35,549 nt of DNA from Sphingomonadaceae bacterium. Lineage in GTDB: Bacteria > Pseudomonadota > Alphaproteobacteria > Sphingomonadales > Sphingomonadaceae. The position numbers and the translations under genes were made by a program. A model generated the notes under the pieces. It saw only the letters and a program-made list of their open reading frames with translations, was not told the DNA's origin and ran no database searches. Of the stretch, positions 26,125 through 34,045 are shown piece after piece. Where the stretch lies: assembly GCA_947451145.1 (NCBI GenBank), contig CANFXW010000030.1, forward strand, positions 1 to 35,549, written 5' to 3'. How positions within the stretch are numbered: the first letter of the stretch is position 1; every line of letters starts with the position of its first letter.

Positions 26125-27102
26125 TCAGGACTGGCGCAACAGTGCCCCGAGCCTCCGGGTCAGCATGTGGCGATCGACCCGGCCGCCGGGGCAGTGCAAC
26201 CAGTCGCCAGGAGCCGCATATCCACAATCGTCGTAGAGTACGATTCCTCTGCCAAGCAATCCTGCCAGGTAGCTGAAGCTGCTGTTCGCCGGTACCAGCA
26301 GATCGGCCTGGGCCATGCGGGAAAAAGAGGTGAGCGGGTCCTCATCCAGCGCAAACGCGTGACACAGGTCTGCCAGTTCTGGGAAATCAGACTCGTGACC
26401 TTGTGATATCACGGTGATGCGGTGCGCAATTCCCGCGGCGTCGAGCACTTCGGTGACTGCCCTTACGAGAGTGGCCGTTTGCTCGGTTGGCACCCACATG
26501 TGCACATTTCGCGTCGCCGTTACATCGCCGCGCCGCAAGTGGACCGTTACATCCAGCGGGCTCGCCGGGTGCTTTGCGGTCCCGGTGGTCGCCGACGCAA
26601 GGGGTGCGTGTATGTGCAGTTCGTGCCGCTGGGGGAAAATGCGGCGCAGGAGGCGATTGCCTGCGGCAGTCGAAAAAGAGTCACTGCGGAACACCGCGTT
26701 GATCGACAGGCATTGTCCTTCCATTGTTGCGGCGACAGGCATCCCCCGGCCCAGCCCCAGGCCTTCTTCCCAACGCCGGGCATATTCGTCTGCATTGCCT
26801 TGGCTGTGATTGATCTGGCCGAACGGAGTATGCGCGTAAGGCACACCCAATTCCTCCGCGAGCGCGCGCGCCATGAGCATGGCCAGTGCCTGCGATCCTG
26901 CGCCCTCGCCGGGTGCCGGTTCGTGTGTCACCCAGTCGATCGGTCGCCTGCCCAAAGCATGGCCAAGCATTGCCCACAGCGCTGCATTGTCGCGCCGCGC
27001 CGGCTGAAGGCGCAAAAGGCGCCGCGCCGTATTCTTCGTTTGCCGAAACGCCATTCCGGCAAGTCCTTGAATGACAGGGGTGAAGCCGCGCAGAGCTCTC
27101 AA
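26125..27102 (-). CDS. Fucosyltransferase-superfamily glycosyltransferase-like protein
   Basis: The 325-residue protein contains HLRRGD at 188-193, the GDP-fucose-binding H-x-R-R-G-D motif of alpha-1,2/alpha-1,6 fucosyltransferases (GT11/GT23 type). It also has a C-terminal ADLLVPANSSFSYLAG block near 266-281, typical of the same GT-B group. Donor and acceptor are not known. The predicted start is a TTG at 27102 forming a TTGA overlap with the polA stop, with a G-run upstream; an internal ATG 16 codons on is the alternative. It has no signal peptide. It converges on cdc48 with 6 bases between stops. Confidence 0.68.
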   Translation of the reverse strand: MRALRGFTPVIQGLAGMAFRQTKNTARRLLRLQPARRDNAALWAMLGHALGRRPIDWVTHEPAPGEGAGSQALAMLMARALAEELGVPYAHTPFGQINHSQGNADEYARRWEEGLGLGRGMPVAATMEGQCLSINAVFRSDSFSTAAGNRLLRRIFPQRHELHIHAPLASATTGTAKHPASPLDVTVHLRRGDVTATRNVHMWVPTEQTATLVRAVTEVLDAAGIAHRITVISQGHESDFPELADLCHAFALDEDPLTSFSRMAQADLLVPANSSFSYLAGLLGRGIVLYDDCGYAAPGDWLHCPGGRVDRHMLTRRLGALLRQS

Positions 27103-29936
27103 TGCGCCGCCCCCCAGCTGCCCCCCGTACCGATCTCGACCCCGAGCGGCACGTCGAGCTTTACCGCAGGCTCTGCTGCCTCGGCCATGACGCGTTCGAT
27201 CACGGCTGAGGCTGCGGTAACGTCACCCTCGGGCAGCTCGAACACCAGTTCGTCGTGGACCTGCAGCAGCATCCGCACATTGCCCAGTCCGGCGGCCTCC
27301 AGCGCTGGCCCCATGCGGACCATGGCGCGTTTGATGATGTCGGCGCTGGTGCCCTGGATCGGCGCGTTGATCGCGGCGCGTTCGCTGCCCTGCCGCTCGG
27401 CGCCGTTCTGCGAGGATATGCGCGGGAACCAGCATTTGCGGCCGAACAGCGTTTCGGAATAGCCGCGTTCGCGCACTGATTCGAGCGTCGCGTGGATATA
27501 CCGGCGGATGCCGGGGAAGCGCTCGAAATAGCGGTCGATCATCGCCTGCGCTTCGTCCGGCGTCACGCCCAGCCGACCGGCAAGGCCCCAGCGGCTGATG
27601 CCGTAGAGGATGGCGAAGTTGATCGTCTTGGCGCGGCCACGGGTGTCGCGGTTGACCTCGCCAAACATCTCGCGCGCGGTGCGGGCGTGGATGTCCTCGC
27701 CCTGGGCGAAGGCTTCCTTCAGTTCGGGCACATCGGCCATGTGGGCGGCGAGACGCAGTTCGATCTGGCTGTAGTCGGCGGCGAGCAGGACGTTGCCCGG
27801 CTCGGCAACAAAGGCATCACGGATCTGGCGGCCGATCTCTGTGCGGATCGGAATGTTCTGCAGGTTGGGCTCGGTCGATGAAAGACGCCCGGTCTGGGCT
27901 CCGACAAGGCTGTAGCTGGTGTGCACCCGGCCCGTGTTGGGATTGATCGCCGCCTGCAAAGCCTCGGTATAGGTGCTGCGCAGCTTGGAAAGCTGGCGCC
28001 ATTCGAGCACCTTGGTGGCAACTTCCGCGCCTTCCTCAGCCAGCTTTTCCAGCACCGATTGGTCGGTTGAATATTGGCCAGACTTGCCCTTTTTACCGCC
28101 CTTGTAGCCGAGTTTGTCGAACAGCACGTCGCCAAGCTGCTTGGGGCTACCAATGGTGAATTCCTGCCCCGCCGCGCCGTGAATCTCGCCCTCCAGCTTG
28201 GCGATCTCGGTGGCGAAGGTCGAGGACAGCCCGGCCAGCGCCTCGCGGTCCACCTTGATGCCGTGGCGTTCCATCTGCGCGACGACGGGCACCAGCGGGC
28301 GGTCAACGCGTTCATAGATCCGCGTGCCGCCCTCCTCGGCCAGCCGGTGCTTCAGCACGCGGTGGAGCCGCCAGGTAACGTCGGCATCCTCGGCGGCATA
28401 TTCGGTGGCGCGGCCAACCGGCACTTCGGCAAAGGAGATCGCCTTCTGCCCGGTGCCGCAAACCTCCTTGAAGGCAATGCAGGTGTGGCCAAGGTGGCGC
28501 TGGGCGAGTTCATCCATGCCATGCCCGCCACCAATGCCATCAATGCTGCGACCGGCATCGAGATCGAAGGACAGCACCATGGTATCGTCGATCGGGCCGA
28601 CAGCCACGCCGTAGCGCGCCAGTACGTTGACATCATACTTGGCGTTCTGGCCGATCTTGAGCACTGCATCGCTCTCCAGCAGCGGTTTGAGCAGTGCCAA
28701 AGCCTCTGCACGGTCAACCTGCTGCGGCTTTTCGGCGAACATGTCCGTGCCGCCGTGGCCGAGCGGAATGTAGCAGGCATCGTTCGGCCCGAGCGCGAGG
28801 CTGACGCCGACCAGATCGGCCTGCATGGCATCGAGCGCCGAAGTTTCGGTGTCGAAAGCGACGAGCCGGGCAGCCGTTGCTCGCTCCACCCATGCCGCCA
28901 GCCGCTCGCGAGTCTGCACGCATTCGTAAGTGGAAATATCGACCGGCGACATATCAGGCAGCGGCTGGCGGCTGCCGGCAGGGGCCGGTGCGGCGCTGGC
29001 GTTGACCGGCTTGGCGGGATTGAGCTTGGTCGCACGCTCTGGGCTGCCACGACCCTCGCCGAGCCGCTTGAGCAGGCTGTTGAAGCCGTGCTCCTCAAGA
29101 AAGGCCGCCAGCGGATCGGGCGGGATCGCACCCAGCGCAAAATCATCGAGCGCCATCGGCAGCGGGCAGTCTTCTTTTAGCTGCACCAGCACGCGGGATA
29201 GCCGCGCCATGTCGGCTTGCTCGATCAGGCTGTCACGCAGCTTGCTGGCCTTCATCTCCGGCGCGGCGGCGAGTGCGGCTTCAAGGCTGCCGTGTTCCTG
29301 GATCAGCTTGGTCGCGGTCTTGGGGCCAATGCCGCGAATGCCGGGAATGTTGTCGGCGCTGTCACCCATCAGCGCGAGCACATCGCCCACCAGCGTAGGC
29401 GGCACGCCGAACTTTTCCTCGACCTCTGGAATGTCGATGCGGATGTTCTTCATCGTATCGAGCATGTCGATATGGCCGTCGTTTCCATCTGGCCCGATCA
29501 GCTGCATCAGGTCCTTGTCGGACGAGACAATGGTCACCTTCCAGCCACGTTCCGTCGCGGCGCGGGCGTAGGAGGCGATCATGTCGTCGGCCTCGACATT
29601 GTCTTCCTCGATCAGCGGCAAGGAAAAGGCGCGGGTCGCATCGCGAATCAGCGGGAACTGGGGGCGCAGGTCTTCGGGCGCGGGCGGGCGGTTGGCCTTG
29701 TACTGGTCATAAAGATCGTTGCGGAAGCTGGTTCCCGCCTTGTCGAGCACCACGGCCAGATGCGTCGGGCCATCGGCCTTGTTGAGATCGTCGGCCAGCT
29801 TCCACAGCATGGTCGTATAGCCATAGACCGCACCGACCGGCACCCCGAGCGGGTTGGTCAGCGGCGGCAGGCGGTGATAGGCGCGAAAGATATAGGCCGA
29901 TCCATCGACCAGATAGAGGTGTGCAGGGGTGTTCAT
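27099..29936 (-). CDS. polA: DNA polymerase I
   Basis: Pol I fills gaps in repair and removes Okazaki primers. The 945-residue protein has the 5' nuclease domain (VDGSAYIFRAYH at the start, DNIPGIRGIGPKTA helix-hairpin-helix near 200) and a 3'-5' exonuclease domain with an intact DxE (FDTETS). The polymerase domain shows motif A (AADYSQIELRLAAH), the O-helix (RGRAKTINFAILYG) and motif C (VHDELVFE). The ATG at 29936 is the earliest possible start, because an in-frame TAG lies three codons upstream. No clear ribosome site precedes it. It overlaps the downstream glycosyltransferase-like gene by TTGA. Confidence 0.96.
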   Translation of the reverse strand: MNTPAHLYLVDGSAYIFRAYHRLPPLTNPLGVPVGAVYGYTTMLWKLADDLNKADGPTHLAVVLDKAGTSFRNDLYDQYKANRPPAPEDLRPQFPLIRDATRAFSLPLIEEDNVEADDMIASYARAATERGWKVTIVSSDKDLMQLIGPDGNDGHIDMLDTMKNIRIDIPEVEEKFGVPPTLVGDVLALMGDSADNIPGIRGIGPKTATKLIQEHGSLEAALAAAPEMKASKLRDSLIEQADMARLSRVLVQLKEDCPLPMALDDFALGAIPPDPLAAFLEEHGFNSLLKRLGEGRGSPERATKLNPAKPVNASAAPAPAGSRQPLPDMSPVDISTYECVQTRERLAAWVERATAARLVAFDTETSALDAMQADLVGVSLALGPNDACYIPLGHGGTDMFAEKPQQVDRAEALALLKPLLESDAVLKIGQNAKYDVNVLARYGVAVGPIDDTMVLSFDLDAGRSIDGIGGGHGMDELAQRHLGHTCIAFKEVCGTGQKAISFAEVPVGRATEYAAEDADVTWRLHRVLKHRLAEEGGTRIYERVDRPLVPVVAQMERHGIKVDREALAGLSSTFATEIAKLEGEIHGAAGQEFTIGSPKQLGDVLFDKLGYKGGKKGKSGQYSTDQSVLEKLAEEGAEVATKVLEWRQLSKLRSTYTEALQAAINPNTGRVHTSYSLVGAQTGRLSSTEPNLQNIPIRTEIGRQIRDAFVAEPGNVLLAADYSQIELRLAAHMADVPELKEAFAQGEDIHARTAREMFGEVNRDTRGRAKTINFAILYGISRWGLAGRLGVTPDEAQAMIDRYFERFPGIRRYIHATLESVRERGYSETLFGRKCWFPRISSQNGAERQGSERAAINAPIQGTSADIIKRAMVRMGPALEAAGLGNVRMLLQVHDELVFELPEGDVTAASAVIERVMAEAAEPAVKLDVPLGVEIGTGGSWGAAH

Positions 29937-29945
29937 TTTGCGAAT

Positions 29946-30023
29946 CTAGCAGCATGTTCTCCTCACGCCACCTGCCAAATTTGCCAATTTCATGGCCATA
30001 ACCTTGCCACAATTGGCTGCTAG
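29946..30023. repeat. Inverted repeat in the polA upstream region
   Basis: CTAGCAGC (29946-29953) is matched by GCTGCTAG (30016-30023). The pairing can be extended by CGAAT (29941-29945) and ATTCG (30026-30030) across a two-base bulge. The enclosed 62 bases contain no gene. The left arm lies between polA and its likely promoter, so the transcript could fold in this leader. No significance is established. Confidence 0.4.
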
Positions 30024-30115
30024 TGATTCGAACATCGGTAGAATTCCGCCAATCGTGCTCTAAAATGTGGGCAGGATAGCGACTATCGCTTGCATAGAGC
30101 CGTGAACCCGATTAT

Positions 30116-30143
30116 TTGACGCGTGAAGTCTACTGGATAGGTA
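30116..30143 (+). promoter_or_regulatory. Possible sigma-70 promoter for the small lipoprotein
   Basis: TTGACG at 30116-30121 is a good -35 match. At 16 bases spacing it is followed by TAGGTA (30138-30143), a weak -10. It would start transcription about 70 bases before the lipoprotein ATG at 30218. The rest of 29937-30217 holds nothing else I can identify. Confidence 0.3.
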
Positions 30144-30217
30144 GGCTTTCCGTGCAGTCCAATTTGACCTTCGGGTTGGGGCTGTATGGGGTCCACTCGC
30201 TGTCAAGGAATACATAG

Positions 30218-30400
30218 ATGCGCAAGATCGTTCTCGCCGCCGCTGTTGCTGGCGTATTCGCTCTCTCGGCTTGCAAGGGCGCTGAGCCTGCTCCTGCCGC
30301 TTCGTCGGAAGAAGCAACTGCAGCTGCAGACGCTTCGGCTCCTGCTGCTGACGCTTCGGCACCTGCTGCCGACGCTTCGAGCGAAGCTCCGAAGATGTAA
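30218..30400 (+). CDS. Small alanine-rich lipoprotein
   Basis: The 60-residue product has a lysine-containing N-terminus, a hydrophobic core and a lipobox ALSAC, so Cys19 should be lipidated. The 40-residue mature part is almost entirely Ala, Ser, Pro, Asp and Glu. It contains repeats of ADASAPA encoded by imperfect 24-base tandem units (30331-30387 region). An AAGGA-type site (CAAGGAATACATAG) precedes the ATG, and an intrinsic terminator follows, so this looks like a genuine monocistronic gene. Its disordered acidic nature suggests an entericidin-like or structural envelope peptide, but I cannot assign a function. Confidence 0.72.
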   Translation: MRKIVLAAAVAGVFALSACKGAEPAPAASSEEATAAADASAPAADASAPAADASSEAPKM

Positions 30401-30424
30401 TCTTCGCCTTATGGCAAAGAACTG

Positions 30425-30459
30425 GGGCGCGGGGGGTAACCTCCGCGCCCTTTTCTTTT
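30425..30459 (+). terminator. Intrinsic terminator of the small lipoprotein gene
   Basis: GGGCGCGG (30425-30432) pairs with CCGCGCCC (30443-30450), followed by TTTTCTTTT. It begins 24 bases after the stop codon and closes the single-gene unit. Confidence 0.88.
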
Positions 30460-30513
30460 GTCCTGGGGTTGCGTGGACTGAGGCGTTTGAGTCACCCTTG
30501 CTCCAACAAACTT

Positions 30514-30653
30514 CGTCATCCTGAACTTGTTTCAGGATCCATTTCTCAGGTCAGGCCTAAGCTCCGTTCCGTAACATGGCCTCGCGACTTGCTCATCTCC
30601 GGCGTGAAGTGGGTTCTCGGCTCGATGGATCCTGAAACAAGTTCAGGATGACG
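30514..30653. repeat. REPIN-like element with perfect 29-base inverted arms
   Basis: The left arm (30514-30542) starts CGTCATCCTGAACTTG and the right arm (30625-30653) is its exact reverse complement over 29 bases. Each arm itself contains TCCTGAA-n5-TTCAGGA, so two REP-type hairpins face each other around an 82-base spacer. The CGTCATCCTGAACTTGTTTC core is a frequent intergenic repeat in Sphingomonadales and related bacteria as I recall. It lies between the small lipoprotein terminator and the beta-lactamase-like gene; no gene is present from 30401 to 30695. Confidence 0.8.
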
Positions 30654-30695
30654 ATTTAGAAAAAAGGTCGCGGTAGAAAATGAGTCGCGGTTTGA

Positions 30696-31754
30696 TCAGC
30701 GAAACGCCGCGCGACGCTGGCTGGGTTCCTCGGTGAGGTAACCTTCGTAAACCGCTTTGGCGAGCGTCGCGATGCGGGCATCGCGTCCGGCTTTGCCGCC
30801 CTGGCCGGTAACATAGATCGCTACGGCCAGATCATGGCCATCAGGGCTGCGGATAAAGCCGATATCGCTTGAAGTGTTCGAAAGGGTGCCGGTCTTGTGG
30901 GCCACCTGCACGTCTTCGGGCAGCAGCGCGCGGATGCGGTGCTTGCCGGTCACGGTCCGGCTCATGGCTCCGAGTAGTACATCGCGGCTCGCCGGGCTCA
31001 GCCATTGGCCGCGATAGAGGCCTGACAGCAAGCGCACCATGGCAATCGGCGTAACCGAATCGCGCCGGTCAATTGTGGTGGCCGGATTCACTGCGCCATC
31101 ATCACGCACCAGCGTGGCAATCGTCCGGTCGAGCCGGAATTCGGTGATCCCTGTGTTCTGTTGCACCCAGCGGGTAACCGCCGATGGGCCGCCGACTGCG
31201 GCGAGCAGGGCGTCGGTTGCGTGGTTGTCACTGCGGGTGATCGCTGCTTCGATCAACTCGTAAGCTGGCAGACTCGCGCCTTCACGCACCGGTGCTTCGC
31301 TGCCGTCGAACTTCTTGGACGGGGCGGGAAGCCTCAGCGCAAAAGACTGGTCGAGCCGCAATTTCCCTGCATCGACGAGGCTGAGATAAGTGGCAACAAT
31401 TGCGACCTTGCTGGTTGAAGCCATGGGGAAGGGCTGGTCACCCAGTACGGCGACCGAACGGCCGGTGTTGAGGTCTATCGCAGCAATGCCGATCCGCCCC
31501 TGCGAGCCATCAGCCAGCGAAGCGATGGTGGCTTCGAAAGGCGAGGAATAGACGGTGCGCGTCGGGGTGTAGGCCGAGAGCGGAACGACGTTGGGATTGA
31601 CGGCCACAGCGCGCGGCGCATCAGCCTTCTTTGCTTGGAACACCGCATCGAAGGAATCCTCAAACGAAGCGCTGCTGGCCGCCTGGGCCGGCATGCTCAC
31701 TGCCAGAAGGCAGGCCAGAGCGATCAAGAATCGGGGGCGGCTTTGCACAATCAC
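30696..31754 (-). CDS. Class A beta-lactamase-fold serine hydrolase lacking Glu166
   Basis: The 352-residue protein has a signal peptide (about 1-25, PAQA) and an 80-residue N-terminal extension before a class A fold. The nucleophile motif is Ser113-Thr-Ser-Lys116, then Ser175-Asp-Asn177 and Lys287-Thr-Gly289, all correctly spaced. The omega loop reads RLDRTIATLV: the position of the deacylating Glu166 of TEM-type enzymes is Ile212, and Asn170 is Val216. Without these residues normal lactam hydrolysis is not expected. It may bind penicillin, or act as another periplasmic serine hydrolase. It lies 134 bases after kup on the same strand. Confidence 0.82.
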   Translation of the reverse strand: MIVQSRPRFLIALACLLAVSMPAQAASSASFEDSFDAVFQAKKADAPRAVAVNPNVVPLSAYTPTRTVYSSPFEATIASLADGSQGRIGIAAIDLNTGRSVAVLGDQPFPMASTSKVAIVATYLSLVDAGKLRLDQSFALRLPAPSKKFDGSEAPVREGASLPAYELIEAAITRSDNHATDALLAAVGGPSAVTRWVQQNTGITEFRLDRTIATLVRDDGAVNPATTIDRRDSVTPIAMVRLLSGLYRGQWLSPASRDVLLGAMSRTVTGKHRIRALLPEDVQVAHKTGTLSNTSSDIGFIRSPDGHDLAVAIYVTGQGGKAGRDARIATLAKAVYEGYLTEEPSQRRAAFR

Positions 31755-31843
31755 AACGGGAAAGTTGCCTCACTTTGGTTTACAATTGCTGTACGATAGG
31801 GCGCTTCGCGCTCAAACGTTTCCGCGATGAGTTGACCTGAGCG

Positions 31844-31869
31844 CACGGGGGAATGCGTATTTCCCCGTG
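31844..31869 (-). other. Hairpin downstream of kup
   Basis: CACGGGG (31844-31850) pairs with CCCCGTG (31863-31869), with extra AAT/ATT pairing inside. It lies 20 bases after the kup stop codon. No T-run follows on the minus strand, so it is at best a weak terminator or a 3' stabilising hairpin. Confidence 0.45.
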
Positions 31870-31888
31870 TAAACTACGTCAATAGCTA

Positions 31889-33844
31889 TCAAATCGCGTA
31901 TTGCGCGCCCAGCTCGATCACCCGGTTCGGTGGAATGTTGAAATAGTCGGTCGGATCGGCAGCATTGCGGTGCATGGCGATAAACAGCACATCCTGCCAC
32001 ACCGGCATCCCGCCGTCGGGTGAAAAGGCATAGGAGTTCCGGCCAATAAAGAAGCTGGCCATCTTGGCCCCGGGAATGCGGTCACCGGCGCGGATCAGAT
32101 CCTGATAGACTTCCGGCTTTTCCATGAAGCCATAGCGCAGCTCCACGCGGCTGAAGTTGTCATCGACGCGTTCGATTTGCAGGCGTTCCTCAGGCTCACA
32201 CACCGGCTTTTGCAAGGTGCGCACGGTGGTGACGTAGTTGTGCGCATGGAGCACGTGGTTGTGCTTCAGGTTGTGCAGCAAGGCGTGCGGGGTGTTTTCG
32301 CTGTTGGCGGTAAGGTAAATCGCAATTCCCTGAACCCGGGCCGGGGGACGCCGGGCCAAGGCGGCGGCCATCTCGGCGAGCGGCAGGGCGTTGTCGTCCT
32401 CCAGCGTGGCGGTGTAACGGCGGCCGCGCATCCAGGTCCAGATGACCACCAGCAGCCCGGAGGCAATGGTCAGCGGCACCCAGCCGCCTTCGACTACGCG
32501 CAGGATATTGGCGCCGAAGAACACCAGGTCGATGGCGATGAACGGTACGATTACTGCCAGGCTTTTGGCGCGGTTCCAGCCCCAGCGGCGGCGGGTGACG
32601 ATATAGGCGAGGCAGCAGGTGATCACCATGGTGCCGGTCACTGCGATGCCATAGGCCGCCGCCATCGACGAGCTGTTACGGAAACCCAGGGTCAGCACCA
32701 CCACGCCAAACAGAACCAGCCAGTTGACCGAGCCGATATAGATCTGCCCGGCATGTCCGGCGCTGGTCTGCTCGATCTTCAGGCGCGGCAGCAGGCCAAG
32801 CTGGATAGCCTGCTGGGTGAGTGAATAGGCTCCGGTGATGACGGCCTGACTGGCGATGATCGTCGCCAGAGTGGCAAGGATAACCATCGGCAGGCGCACG
32901 GCCGCCGGGATCATCTGGAAGAACCAGTCCTGATTGGCGAAGGCGTGTCCGCTGGCTTGTGCTTGCTCCAGCGTGTGGATGGCAAAGGCCCCTTGCCCCA
33001 GATAATTGAGTGCCAGAGCCGGGAACACCAGCGCCAGCCAGGCGAGGCGGATCGGCACTTTGCCGAAGTGCCCCATGTCAGCGGTCAAGGCTTCGGCGCC
33101 GGTAACCGTCAGGAACACCGCGCCGAGTACGAAGAGACCCAGGACACCGTGTGACGCCACGAAGCCGACAGCGTGCCACGGCAGGAAGGCGGCGAGGATG
33201 CCGGGCCCGTCCGCCAGATGCATGATCCCGAGGCCGGCAAGCGCCAGAAACCAGACAATGCACACCGGGCCGAACAGGCGTGATACCACTTCGGTTCCGC
33301 GCGACTGGATGGCGAAAAGGCCGAAAAGAATGCCCAGACTGATGATCAGGATGCGATCCTCAGTGAATGCTTCGGCCCCACCCGGCAGCGTCTTGAGGCC
33401 CTCGATAGCCGAGAGCACTGACAGCGAAGGGGTGATCACCGCATCGCCATAGAATAACGCCGCACCGATTGCGCCCAGCGCCAGCACGGCCCCGCCGCGC
33501 TTCTTGACCCCGCGCTGCGCCAGCGCCAGCAGGGCGAGCACACCGCCCTCGCCATCGTTATCGGCGCGCATCAGGAAGGTGACGTATTTAAGCGTAACGA
33601 TGATGATCAGCGCCCAGAGCATCAGGCTCATCACGCCAATGATCTCTTCGCCGTGCAGCCCGTGCGCCGCGGTCTGTCCCAATGCTTCGCGGAAGGCATA
33701 GAGCGGGCTGGTGCCGATATCGCCGAAGACCACGCCGATCGCGCCGATGGTCAGCGGCAGCAGGCGGTGCCGGTTATCATGCTGCTGGTGGGCGGATTGA
33801 CTTGCTTCGGCGGACTCACTGTCCGCGGATGGCTGGGACTGCAT
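31889..33844 (-). CDS. kup: Low-affinity potassium transport system protein Kup
   Basis: This 651-residue inner-membrane protein of the KUP/HAK/KT family takes up potassium with protons. The N-terminal GAIGVVFGDIGTSPLYAF signature is at about residues 33-50. Roughly twelve membrane segments follow to about residue 455, and the C-terminal cytoplasmic domain covers about 456-651. The first 30 residues are a polar, Ser/Gln/His-rich leader. The start at 33844 is the only in-frame ATG before the signature. It is followed by the beta-lactamase-like gene. Confidence 0.94.
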   Translation of the reverse strand: MQSQPSADSESAEASQSAHQQHDNRHRLLPLTIGAIGVVFGDIGTSPLYAFREALGQTAAHGLHGEEIIGVMSLMLWALIIIVTLKYVTFLMRADNDGEGGVLALLALAQRGVKKRGGAVLALGAIGAALFYGDAVITPSLSVLSAIEGLKTLPGGAEAFTEDRILIISLGILFGLFAIQSRGTEVVSRLFGPVCIVWFLALAGLGIMHLADGPGILAAFLPWHAVGFVASHGVLGLFVLGAVFLTVTGAEALTADMGHFGKVPIRLAWLALVFPALALNYLGQGAFAIHTLEQAQASGHAFANQDWFFQMIPAAVRLPMVILATLATIIASQAVITGAYSLTQQAIQLGLLPRLKIEQTSAGHAGQIYIGSVNWLVLFGVVVLTLGFRNSSSMAAAYGIAVTGTMVITCCLAYIVTRRRWGWNRAKSLAVIVPFIAIDLVFFGANILRVVEGGWVPLTIASGLLVVIWTWMRGRRYTATLEDDNALPLAEMAAALARRPPARVQGIAIYLTANSENTPHALLHNLKHNHVLHAHNYVTTVRTLQKPVCEPEERLQIERVDDNFSRVELRYGFMEKPEVYQDLIRAGDRIPGAKMASFFIGRNSYAFSPDGGMPVWQDVLFIAMHRNAADPTDYFNIPPNRVIELGAQYAI

Positions 33845-33982
33845 TGGCGTTAACCCTGTCCGGCGCGATGCCGGGTGCGGCCCACTACTCCCGTTGCAAC
33901 GCCAAGCAAATGAAATTTTGGCAATGTCGGTTGCAAATTTTGCGCTTGGTGGTTGCGGTCAAAGCGGTCGGAAAACTGTCAA

Positions 33983-34016
33983 GAAAAAAGGGCCGGAGGA
34001 TTGCTCCCCCGGCCCC
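33983..34016 (-). terminator. Intrinsic terminator of groEL
   Basis: On the minus strand, GGGCCGGGGGA pairs with the TCCTCCGGCCC segment (plus-strand positions 33990-34000 and 34005-34015), followed by a T-run read from 33989 down to 33983. It lies about 30 bases after the groEL stop codon. Confidence 0.88.
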
Positions 34017-34045
34017 GTTTTCTGGTTTGCCTGATGGCGTCGAGC

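Noticed and set aside
30696..31754. Beta-lactam resistance gene
   Set aside because: The fold is right, but Glu166 and Asn170 are absent, so normal lactamase activity should not be claimed.
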